A stretch of DNA of 9,341 nt from JBARRO01 sp049644265. Its GTDB lineage: Bacteria; Bacteroidota; Ignavibacteria; UBA10030. Below, piece by piece: positions 1 to 6,028 of this stretch. Under the pieces are notes generated by a model, which ran no database searches, had not been told where the DNA came from, and was given only the letters and a program-made list of their open reading frames with translations. How positions within the stretch are numbered: position 1 is the first letter of the stretch; the number at the start of each line of letters is the position of its first letter. The translations under genes were made by a program, and so were the position numbers. The stretch covers positions 1 to 9,341 of the forward strand of contig JBARRO010000030.1 of assembly GCA_049644265.1 (NCBI GenBank). Direction: 5' to 3'.

Positions 1-1173
1 TTTCAGATTCAGAATTCCCATCGCGAACATCACGATGGCGGAGACATACCCGATAAACTCAATCAAAGGGCCGAGGAGCTCAACAAAGAAGAAGTAGGGC
101 ATTGCCGCCATACCGATGACACCGTACGATTCGTTCAGGAGCATTTTGCGATGAATCAGGATCACATCAAGAAGTCCGCGATGCCAGCGATTCCGCTGCC
201 GGGCAAGAATCTTCAGCGTTTCGGGCGCCTCCGTCCAGCACACGGGGTCGGGAACGAAAACAATTCTGTACGGCTCGCGTTTTTCCCGTTTCGTGCGATG
301 CAGACGAGCAACAAGCTCCATATCCTCCCCCACGGTGTCAGACCTGTACCCACCAACTTCCACGACCGCCTGTCGTTTGAACATTCCAAAGGCTCCGGAG
401 ATAATCAGCAGTCCGTTCACTCCCTGCCATCCCATCCTGCCGGACAGAAACGCCCTGAAATATTCAACAACCTGGAAGATCGGCAGAAACTTGTTCGACA
501 ATCCCACCCGCACCACCCGTCCGTTCACCACCTCGCACCCGTTTGCAATGCGCACAATTCCGCCCGAAGCAATGACCCGGGAATCCTCCAGGAATGGCTT
601 CATGACTTTCTGCAGCGCGTCGTCTTCGAGAAGTGAATCTGCGTCGATGGCACAGATGAACTCATAACTGGCGGCGTTGATTCCAACGTTCAGAGCGTCC
701 GCTTTTCCCCCGTTTTCCTTGTCGACGACGATCAGATCCTTGTATTCGGCCTTCCTCGATCTGTAGATGCCCCGGACGGGTTTTGAGGCAATTTCAGGCT
801 GGTAGATTCGCTTCGACGGAAACATCTGGAATTCCCTCACGAGCGTGGCCAACGTTTCGTCCTTGGATCCGTCGTTGATGACGATAACCTCATACCGGCC
901 GTAATTCAGTTTCAAAAGACTCCGGACGCTTTGGACGACGGTGGCTTCCTCGTTGTAGGCCGGGGCGAGAATGGAAATCGGCGGCGTGAGTTCAGACTGG
1001 AGCATGCTCCGGAAATTACTGAAGGAATTGTGGCGCATGTACGTCATGATCTCCCGATAGGACAAACCCATCATCACTGCGTACATGATGTTCACGCAAA
1101 TAAAGTACATCACGACAAACGCGAAATAGAGCTCGAGTCCAAATTGTACTATTTGTATAAAGCTCCAGGTCAT
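1..1173 (-). CDS. Processive GT2 glycosyltransferase (BcsA/PgaC-like), 3' end outside window
   Basis: This is an inner-membrane family-2 glycosyltransferase that probably polymerises a sugar from a nucleotide-sugar donor and exports the chain. The reading frame is open for 391 codons from the ATG at 1173 to the window edge with no stop, so the C-terminus is missing. An N-terminal membrane segment lies at about residues 11-33. The GT-A catalytic core follows, with NDGSKD (Asp101), DADS (Asp177 and Asp179), GED (residues 282-284, the probable catalytic base) and QRNRW (residues 326-330), the QxxRW signature of processive synthases. Hydrophobic segments resume at about residues 354-388. The start overlaps the stop of the HEAT-repeat gene as ATGA, which suggests translational coupling. 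A GGAG lies about 13 nt upstream, too far to be an ideal ribosome site. Fold and processivity are well supported. The polymer is unknown; poly-GlcNAc, cellulose-like or a YaiP-like product are all possible. Confidence 0.92.
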   Translation of the reverse strand, partial: MTWSFIQIVQFGLELYFAFVVMYFICVNIMYAVMMGLSYREIMTYMRHNSFSNFRSMLQSELTPPISILAPAYNEEATVVQSVRSLLKLNYGRYEVIVINDGSKDETLATLVREFQMFPSKRIYQPEIASKPVRGIYRSRKAEYKDLIVVDKENGGKADALNVGINAASYEFICAIDADSLLEDDALQKVMKPFLEDSRVIASGGIVRIANGCEVVNGRVVRVGLSNKFLPIFQVVEYFRAFLSGRMGWQGVNGLLIISGAFGMFKRQAVVEVGGYRSDTVGEDMELVARLHRTKREKREPYRIVFVPDPVCWTEAPETLKILARQRNRWHRGLLDVILIHRKMLLNESYGVIGMAAMPYFFFVELLGPLIEFIGYVSAIVMFAMGILNLK

Positions 1174-2306
1174 CCTGCAATGGGCTCCAGGTCAAATTCT
1201 TCCAATACCTGCTCTATCACCGGCCTGTAGATCCCCTCGGCCTCCATTGCGAGCGACATGAGCATGGACCTACCGACTTCACCGCTGGCAGCGAGAGATC
1301 GTGCCGCAGTCAGGCGGACGTCGGCGGCACCTTCTCTGATGCAACCCGCAAGGACGGGTACGGCGGATGGAGAACCGATTCTGCCAAGCGCTTCGAGAGC
1401 CTTCAGGCGAAGGGGTGGAAACGGATTGTGCGTCAGCAAGAGCAGCAATTCCTCCGCACGTTCGTCGCCGAGCCGACCGAGTGCCTCGACGGCCTTTGCC
1501 CTCACCAGCGTGTTGGGATAGTCCCGCGCCATGGTTCGCAGGGGATCAACTGCGGACACGAAGCCGATTTCGGCGAGCATCTCGATGCAAAACAGCACCA
1601 CCGATTGGTCTGTGGAATCGAGCCCTTCAACAAGGAAGGGAACAGCCTCTTCGCGAAAGCGCATGACGATATTCGACAGTTCGATTTCAGTCCAGAGCGA
1701 AAGATTTCTGCTTGATCGAAAGATTGCTCCAAGACCGTTCACGCCGATCAGGACGATGAGCGACTGCATCGCCTGGTTGCGCACATCCGCGTGTTCATCC
1801 CGGAGAGCTGCCGTGAGGGGAGCGATAGCCTTCCTCGCCTTCAGTTGAGCCATATCATTTGCCGACTGTGCCCGCACCCACCATCGCGAATCGCTCAGCA
1901 GACTGATCTGTTCCTCGACAAATCCAAACGAGTAGAAGAAATAGGTCAGCCGATCCGAGGTCTCGCCGGTAATATCTTTGGCGCAGTCGATAAGTACGAG
2001 CCTCAACGCTTCACGATGGAGCGTCAGACTTCCTGTCATCCCCGGCTGCAGTCGCTCTTTGATCGGCCGTACGAGATCTTCGTATTGTCTAAATAGTGCG
2101 CTCGTGCGCGCCCGTTCCGGAAGAGGCGGAAGCTCACAGAGCAGCTTGTCCGCCATAATGTCCGAATAATACCCATAGAGGCGCTGGCGGGCACGAACGA
2201 TCCGGCCGTTCACATATTTGTGGACGACAAGGGCCACAGAGGCAACCACCACGAAGAATGTTACGGCCACCGTAAGGGAAACAACAATCAGAAGCTGGAG
2301 ATTCAT
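1170..2306 (-). CDS. Membrane-anchored HEAT-repeat protein
   Basis: This 378-residue protein has one N-terminal membrane helix at about residues 5-28, followed by positively charged residues. A helical linker comes next, and then from about residue 140 to the C-terminus a run of HEAT/PBS-lyase-type helical repeats. Recurrent units include ADVRNQAMQSL, LVRAKAVEALGRLGD, PLRLKALEALGRIGS and ADVRLTAARSLA. The charge pattern places the repeat domain in the cytoplasm. HEAT solenoids bind other proteins and no catalytic motif is visible, so a scaffold or adaptor role for the adjacent glycosyltransferase is inferred. A GAGG lies 4 nt upstream of the ATG, which supports this start. The gene begins 12 bp after the YaiO-like gene ends and overlaps the glycosyltransferase by ATGA. 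The fold is clear; the function is not recognised. Confidence 0.87.
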   Translation of the reverse strand: MNLQLLIVVSLTVAVTFFVVVASVALVVHKYVNGRIVRARQRLYGYYSDIMADKLLCELPPLPERARTSALFRQYEDLVRPIKERLQPGMTGSLTLHREALRLVLIDCAKDITGETSDRLTYFFYSFGFVEEQISLLSDSRWWVRAQSANDMAQLKARKAIAPLTAALRDEHADVRNQAMQSLIVLIGVNGLGAIFRSSRNLSLWTEIELSNIVMRFREEAVPFLVEGLDSTDQSVVLFCIEMLAEIGFVSAVDPLRTMARDYPNTLVRAKAVEALGRLGDERAEELLLLLTHNPFPPLRLKALEALGRIGSPSAVPVLAGCIREGAADVRLTAARSLAASGEVGRSMLMSLAMEAEGIYRPVIEQVLEEFDLEPIAG

Positions 2307-2318
2307 GGTCCCTCACCG

Positions 2319-3680
2319 CTAGAGGAGGAAGGAAAGAATGCCGGAGATCAAGTGGGAAACGCCGACCGGCTCGCGGTCCGTGTATTGGTAAACAACGGTG
2401 ATGGCGGCAAATGCAGCAACACGCGTGCGGACGCCGAGCGAGCCGCCGGACGATTTGTACACCGTGGCTTCCGCTTCCGTTGTGGCGCGGAAAGACTCAT
2501 TCCCTGAGAATCCGCTTGCCTGAACCAGGACGTCAATTCCGGGACGATACGAGACCGCCAATGTATAGGAGCCGGGAGAACTGCGATCTGACGAGCTGGC
2601 AAAGTATCCTTTCGTTGTAATCCACAAAGAGCCGGACAGGTAAGCCGTCATACCGGGAATCAAAATGCTGACCGTTGTATTCTCAAACGACATGAGCCGA
2701 TACCCCAGGATTGCCTCGAACCCGACCGCTGGCGGGAATGAGATCTCTGCAACAGCATCCATTCTTGGGTTGACCGTTGCTCCCGGGGAAAGCAGTAATT
2801 GTCCAAACACGCCTGTTCCATAGGCAAAGGAACCATACACGCCGGCACCGTACCGCGTTTCACGGAGAGAGAACTTGGACACTTGTTCGACATGCAAATA
2901 AGGCTTCCAGTTGTCAGCGACTTCACGGTAGCAGTCGAGCCCTGCTACCTGTTGTGTTGCAACTTCAGAATTCGCAAACGACTCAAAGGAGTGAAATATC
3001 TGAAGCTCATTCCTGGCATGGTCGGACAGCCGTTGGATTTCGGCCTGGGCCTCGTTATCGGTCGGAGCAAGAACAAGGAGTTCGCGATACCAGGCCACAG
3101 CGGCCGAATCGTCCCGCAGTTTGAGGGAAGACCGGCCCAACCCCCGGACGGCATCTTCCGATGAGCCGTTCAGCAGGCGGGACTTGTCATAGTAGAAGTA
3201 CGATTTCTGATAGGATCCCTGCCAATAGTATGTCTGGGCCAGCTGGAAGTTGAAATCGAAGGACCCCGGATATTCCTCAGTCAGCGGGAGGAGGATGGAA
3301 ACTGATTCGTCATATTGCTTCATCCACGCCAAAACGACGGCCTTCCCGAGGCGTGCATCCGTGTGTTTTGATTCGAAGATCAGGACGGAATCATACTGGG
3401 AGATTGATTCCTCATACTGGTCCTCCCACGAAAGCAGCCGCGCATACAGCACGCGACCGTCAAAATACTTGGGATATTGATGAAGCAGGATACGGAGGAC
3501 ATCTTTGGCTCCGTCCAGATCGCCCGATTGCTGAAGCCGGACAGCGGCTTCATAGAGGCTGTCGGGGAATTCGGTCGTAGCCGTGGTAACAGCTCGGGCT
3601 TCGATGGTTTGGAACAAGAGGAGAAAACCCAGGCACAACACTGCCGCGGATCGAATCTTCAACCCGAAGGGTGGATTCAT
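2319..3680 (-). CDS. TPR protein with C-terminal YaiO-like outer-membrane beta-barrel
   Basis: This 453-residue protein is probably exported to the outer membrane. It has an N-terminal signal sequence, with a hydrophobic core at residues 12-23 and a plausible signal peptidase I site after Ala-Arg-Ala (28-30). About five TPR repeats cover roughly residues 44-222 and would lie in the periplasm. The rest, about 225-453, consists of alternating hydrophobic strands rich in Tyr, Gly and Ser, with features I associate with the YaiO family: ETRYGAGVYG, SPGATVNPRMDA and LGYRLMSFE. E. coli YaiO is a shorter outer-membrane protein without this TPR region, encoded near the glycosyltransferase gene yaiP. 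A TPR domain joined to a barrel is also the plan of the exopolysaccharide exporters PgaA and BcsC, so polymer passage through the outer membrane is the leading idea. The last residue is Leu rather than the usual aromatic. The start overlaps the response-regulator stop as ATGA and has no Shine-Dalgarno sequence of its own, so translation is probably coupled. Confidence 0.86.
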   Translation of the reverse strand: MNPPFGLKIRSAAVLCLGFLLLFQTIEARAVTTATTEFPDSLYEAAVRLQQSGDLDGAKDVLRILLHQYPKYFDGRVLYARLLSWEDQYEESISQYDSVLIFESKHTDARLGKAVVLAWMKQYDESVSILLPLTEEYPGSFDFNFQLAQTYYWQGSYQKSYFYYDKSRLLNGSSEDAVRGLGRSSLKLRDDSAAVAWYRELLVLAPTDNEAQAEIQRLSDHARNELQIFHSFESFANSEVATQQVAGLDCYREVADNWKPYLHVEQVSKFSLRETRYGAGVYGSFAYGTGVFGQLLLSPGATVNPRMDAVAEISFPPAVGFEAILGYRLMSFENTTVSILIPGMTAYLSGSLWITTKGYFASSSDRSSPGSYTLAVSYRPGIDVLVQASGFSGNESFRATTEAEATVYKSSGGSLGVRTRVAAFAAITVVYQYTDREPVGVSHLISGILSFLL

Positions 3681-4054
3681 TGAGCAGTTCGGAGAAGAAC
3701 CTTTTTGACTCGTGCGGCCAGCTCGTTCGGACTGAATGGCTTGGTGATGTAGTCGTCAGCTCCCAGCTCAAGACCATGGAGAATTTCGTGCTCCTTGCTT
3801 TGCGCCGTCACCAGCAGCACGGGAATCCCCTTGGTGCGTGCGTCCTGCTTGAGCGCCGAAAGCACTTCGAAGCCCGTCATGAGCGGCATCATCACATCGA
3901 GCATGATCAGGTCGGGAAGAATGGCCTTTGCCGTTTCGAGCGCCGCTGCACCGTCTTCTACTGCAACGACATCAAAACCCACGTTCTTTAGTTTGTATTC
4001 AATCAGGTTGCGGATGTGTTTCTGATCTTCCGCAACAAGAATCGTTTGGGGCAT
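3677..4054 (-). CDS. Single-domain (CheY-like) response regulator
   Basis: This 125-residue protein is a receiver domain with no output domain. Numbered from the chosen start, it has the acidic pair Glu9-Asp10, the phospho-acceptor Asp53 in LIMLDVMMP, Thr83 in the VTA motif and the conserved Lys105 in the TKPF motif, so phosphorylation should be intact. It probably signals by binding a partner when phosphorylated. No histidine kinase is present in the window. The frame stays open for another 46 codons upstream, to an ATG at 4192. I chose the ATG at 4054 because receiver domains normally begin with a hydrophobic beta-strand right after the start, and the upstream residues match no domain I know. 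Neither start has a good ribosome-binding site. It is the first gene of the four-gene operon and overlaps the next by ATGA, so it may control the glycosyltransferase complex after translation. Confidence 0.9.
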   Translation of the reverse strand: MPQTILVAEDQKHIRNLIEYKLKNVGFDVVAVEDGAAALETAKAILPDLIMLDVMMPLMTGFEVLSALKQDARTKGIPVLLVTAQSKEHEILHGLELGADDYITKPFSPNELAARVKKVLLRTAQ

Positions 4055-4090
4055 TCTCGGATGAGAGTATGTTTGTCTGTTGCAGCGAGG

Positions 4091-4108
4091 ACACGCCGAA
4101 AGGCGTGT
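4091..4108 (-). other. Short perfect hairpin in the response-regulator leader
   Basis: A 7-bp inverted repeat, ACACGCC and GGCGTGT, is separated by four bases (4098-4101). It lies 37 bp upstream of the chosen response-regulator start and would fold in the leader transcript. No T-run follows on either strand, so it is not a standard terminator. If the long upstream frame of the regulator were translated it would instead be coding sequence. A role is unknown. Confidence 0.35.
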
Positions 4109-4147
4109 GGAAAGAAAGTCATGAAAAATTGAGTCAAAATCAATTCG

Positions 4148-4176
4148 TTGCATTTCCGTCAATCTTTCCCTATCAT
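4148..4176 (+). promoter_or_regulatory. Sigma70-type promoter for tRNA-Ser
   Basis: TTGCAT at 4148-4153 and TATCAT at 4171-4176 are separated by exactly 17 bp, matching the -35 and -10 consensus at 4/6 and 5/6 positions. Transcription would begin near 4183, giving a leader of about 30 nt before the tRNA at 4215. The assignment rests on consensus match and position only, and some Bacteroidota use a different promoter consensus. Confidence 0.5.
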
Positions 4177-4193
4177 GCCCTTGCAAGAGCATG
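4174..4193. promoter_or_regulatory. 20-bp palindrome over the tRNA promoter -10/start region
   Basis: A near-perfect dyad centred between 4183 and 4184 pairs CATGC on the left with GCATG on the right around a TTGCAA core. Nine of ten half-site positions are complementary; only 4179/4188 mismatches. It overlaps the predicted -10 hexamer and start point, which is where an operator would sit. Because the neighbouring genes diverge, a bound protein could affect both. An operator role is inferred from symmetry and position alone. Confidence 0.3.
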
Positions 4194-4214
4194 ATTTTAT
4201 TTCGTCCGTTCTCG

Positions 4215-4305
4215 GGAAGGGTGCGAGAGTGGTTGAATCGGCTCGCCCGGAGAGCGAGTTACTGCCAAAAGCGGTACGAGGGTTCGAATCCCTCCCCTTC
4301 CGCCA
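4215..4305 (+). tRNA. tRNA-Ser (anticodon GGA)
   Basis: The 91-nt gene folds into a class II cloverleaf. The acceptor stem is GGAAGGG with CCCTTCC, followed by discriminator G and an encoded CCA (4303-4305). The D stem is CGA/TCG with the usual GG in its loop. The anticodon stem is CTCGC/GCGAG with a 7-nt loop at 4247-4253 and anticodon GGA at 4249-4251. A long variable arm pairs TACTGC with GCGGTA, and the T arm is GAGGG-TTCGAAT-CCCTC. The long variable arm and GGA anticodon identify serine, reading UCC and UCU. The base at position 33 (4248) is C, whereas nearly all elongator tRNAs have U. All other diagnostic positions look sound, so the gene appears functional apart from that substitution. 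Confidence 0.95.
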
Positions 4306-4341
4306 AACTGCGTCCCGATAAAACATCGGGACTTCGTTTGG
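4303..4341 (+). terminator. Imperfect hairpin at the tRNA 3' end, possible terminator
   Basis: An 8-bp perfect stem, GTCCCGAT (4312-4319) with ATCGGGAC (4325-4332), closes a 5-nt loop. It is extended by CCAAAC (4303-4308) with GTTTGG (4336-4341) across a 3x3 internal loop. The outer stem would take up the CCA end of the tRNA precursor. Only a short T-rich stretch follows, so termination would be weak. It may instead be the left boundary of the GIY-YIG element, because a related GAAGTCC/GGACTTC pair stands before the second copy. Confidence 0.35.
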
Positions 4342-4467
4342 CTTTCGCTTGGAGGAAGATCATGCCATCATGGTTCGAACGCCCGGGAGCTTGAACACTG
4401 TTTCAAAACAGGCTCGGGAAAAGCTATGCTGAAGAAACGAACCTTGGCCGACGAAGTCCCGCTCTGA
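4327..4467 (+). pseudogene. GIY-YIG nuclease remnant, copy 1 (C-terminal tail only)
   Basis: In the frame ending with TGA at 4465-4467, translation gives ELEHCFKTGSGKAMLKKR and then a short tail. This closely matches the C-terminus of copy 2 immediately downstream (ELERYFKTGSGKAILKKR). The catalytic core between the first beta-hairpin and the ELE helix is missing: the 5' part reads DFVW followed by unrelated residues, where a full gene would encode about 50 more residues. There is no start codon with a ribosome site. It is best read as an internally deleted relic of a small GIY-YIG protein adjacent to the tRNA, probably not expressed. Confidence 0.55.
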
Positions 4468-4712
4468 GGAGTCTCTCTTCGGACTTCATGCATGTCGGCT
4501 CGACATCGAATTTTGAAAACAGGCTTGGACAACACAATGACGGACTCGTCCAGTCAACGCAACACTACAGACCATTCAAGGTCCTTGCCTACATTGCTAT
4601 GTTGAATCAGCATAGAGCAGAAGAACTTGAACGTTATTTCAAGACGGGTTCGGGAAAGGCGATCTTAAAGAAACGAATCCTGGTCGGCGAAATCCCGCCC
4701 CGCGGGACGTAG
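4464..4712 (+). pseudogene. GIY-YIG nuclease, copy 2, 5'-truncated
   Basis: The frame reads LRSLSSDFMHVGSTSN, then a helix with ENRLGQHNDG, and RAEELERYFKTGSGKA, ending at TAG 4710-4712. These match the second beta-strand (YVGS-type motif, with His at the usual Tyr), the Arg-bearing helix and the Glu-bearing helix of small GIY-YIG endonucleases, usually 80-100 residues long. The first beta-strand with the GIY tyrosine should precede LRSL, but the sequence there is the end of copy 1, so the catalytic Tyr is lost. The only usable ATG (4488) gives 74 residues starting inside the second strand, and no Shine-Dalgarno sequence precedes it. Copies 1 and 2 join near CTCTGAGGAG (4462-4471), as expected of a deletion between tandem copies. 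A translated but inactive protein cannot be excluded. Confidence 0.65.
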
Positions 4713-4735
4713 TCGACCCTCCCCTTTCGCATTCT

Positions 4736-6013
4736 ATGAATCCCCTAAAAACGATCTTCTTGTTTGTTTGTTTCCTCCCATCTCTTCTCCTTCCACAAAC
4801 TGTTGTTTCCATCAAGATTGACGGTGCGATCAACCCTGCCTCCGCAGAGTTCATTCACCGGTCCATCGAAAAGGCCCACGAAGCAAAGGCCGAATGTCTG
4901 GTCATCAGCCTGAACACACCGGGAGGACTGCTCAAATCCACCAGGGTTATTGTCAGCGATATCCTCGAATCCGAAATTCCGATTGTTGTTTATGTCTCCC
5001 CTGCGGGTGCACACGCCGGATCAGCGGGCGTCTTTGTCACCCTTGCAGCCCACATCGCCGCCATGGCTCCGGGGACGAATATCGGCGCGGCTCACCCCGT
5101 TTCCCTCCAGGGAGAACAGGACACGGTGATGGGCGAAAAAGCAACCAACGATGCAGCAGCTTTTGTGAGGACCATCGCGGAGAAACGCAACCGTAATCTC
5201 ACGTGGGCCGAGGAAGCCGTCCGAAAAAGCGTGTCCATTACAGAAACGGAAGCCCTCAGCAAGAATGTTATCGACCTGACTGCACGAAACCTCGAAGACT
5301 TGTTGAGCCAGATTGACGGCCGGCAGGTCACGGTCGCTTCGGGTTCTGTTACAGTTCACACCAAAGGCGCAAAGGTTTCCACCTATGAAATGTCCTGGTC
5401 TGAAAAAATTCTTGACATTCTCAGCGATCCCAATATTGCGTACATTCTGTTCATGCTTGGACTTTACGGACTGATGTTTGAACTGTACAATCCCGGCTCA
5501 ATCCTCCCGGGTGTGGTCGGAGTTATCAGCCTGATCCTCGCCTTCTACTCCCTCCATACACTCCCGACCAACTATGCAGGGGTGGCACTTATTCTTTTCG
5601 CCGTAATTCTTTTCCTCCTTGAAATTAAGATTGTCAGCCATGGGGCGCTGGCAATCGGAGGAGCCATTTCCCTGACCCTCGGATCCATGATGCTCATCCG
5701 GTCGGATTCCTCATTGGAATTCATCCGGATCTCGTGGAGTCTCATCCTCACATCGGTTGCAGTGACATCGCTCTTCTTCCTCTTTGTCATCGGTATGGGC
5801 CTGAAGGCTCAGCGGGCAAAACCGACTACGGGTATGGAGGGCTTGATTGGAGAAATCGGCGAAGCGATCGTGCCCCTGACTCCACTGGGCAAGGTGAGCG
5901 TGCATGGCGAAATCTGGAACGCAGAATCGATTAGTGGAAACATTGCCCGGAGAGATAAAGTCCGGGTGGTCGGCGCACACAATTTCACGGTGCGCGTGGA
6001 ACGCATTTCCTAA
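4736..6013 (+). CDS. nfeD: Long-form NfeD membrane serine protease
   Basis: This 425-residue protein has the full NfeD architecture. A signal sequence or membrane anchor covers residues 5-20. A ClpP-like serine protease domain follows to about residue 220, with the nucleophile Ser96 in AGAHAGSAGVF and the general base Lys135 in GEKATND, forming the Ser-Lys dyad known from PH1510 of Pyrococcus. The NTPGG segment at 60-64 fits the oxyanion region. About four to five membrane helices lie between 237 and 355, and a C-terminal OB-fold NfeD domain (about 363-425) ends the protein. NfeD proteases cleave membrane-associated substrates and work with a stomatin-like protein; its partner starts 15 bp downstream. 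The 20 bp before the ATG are pyrimidine-rich with no Shine-Dalgarno sequence. No other start fits the signal sequence, so initiation may be weak or SD-independent. Confidence 0.95.
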   Translation: MNPLKTIFLFVCFLPSLLLPQTVVSIKIDGAINPASAEFIHRSIEKAHEAKAECLVISLNTPGGLLKSTRVIVSDILESEIPIVVYVSPAGAHAGSAGVFVTLAAHIAAMAPGTNIGAAHPVSLQGEQDTVMGEKATNDAAAFVRTIAEKRNRNLTWAEEAVRKSVSITETEALSKNVIDLTARNLEDLLSQIDGRQVTVASGSVTVHTKGAKVSTYEMSWSEKILDILSDPNIAYILFMLGLYGLMFELYNPGSILPGVVGVISLILAFYSLHTLPTNYAGVALILFAVILFLLEIKIVSHGALAIGGAISLTLGSMMLIRSDSSLEFIRISWSLILTSVAVTSLFFLFVIGMGLKAQRAKPTTGMEGLIGEIGEAIVPLTPLGKVSVHGEIWNAESISGNIARRDKVRVVGAHNFTVRVERIS

Positions 6014-6028
6014 CTGGAAGGAACACCC

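Noticed and set aside
151..1230. Several plus-strand open frames opposite the glycosyltransferase
   Set aside because: The minus strand carries clear GT2 motifs over the same bases; the plus-strand frames are low-complexity shadows.
4091..4108. GC-rich hairpin as an intrinsic terminator
   Set aside because: No T-run follows on either strand, and it lies in the leader of a gene rather than after one.
4055..4192. 46-codon N-terminal extension of the response regulator, up to an ATG at 4192
   Set aside because: The extra residues match no domain, the ATG lacks a ribosome site, and it would overlap the tRNA promoter and palindrome. Receiver domains start at the equivalent of the ATG at 4054.
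4191..4394. 67-codon plus-strand frame running through the tRNA
   Set aside because: Most of it translates the tRNA-Ser gene itself, so it is not a protein gene.
4693..4707. TCCCGC/GCGGGA hairpin at the end of GIY-YIG copy 2 as a terminator
   Set aside because: The loop is 3 nt and the following sequence is C-rich, not a T-run. It lies within the reading frame of the remnant.
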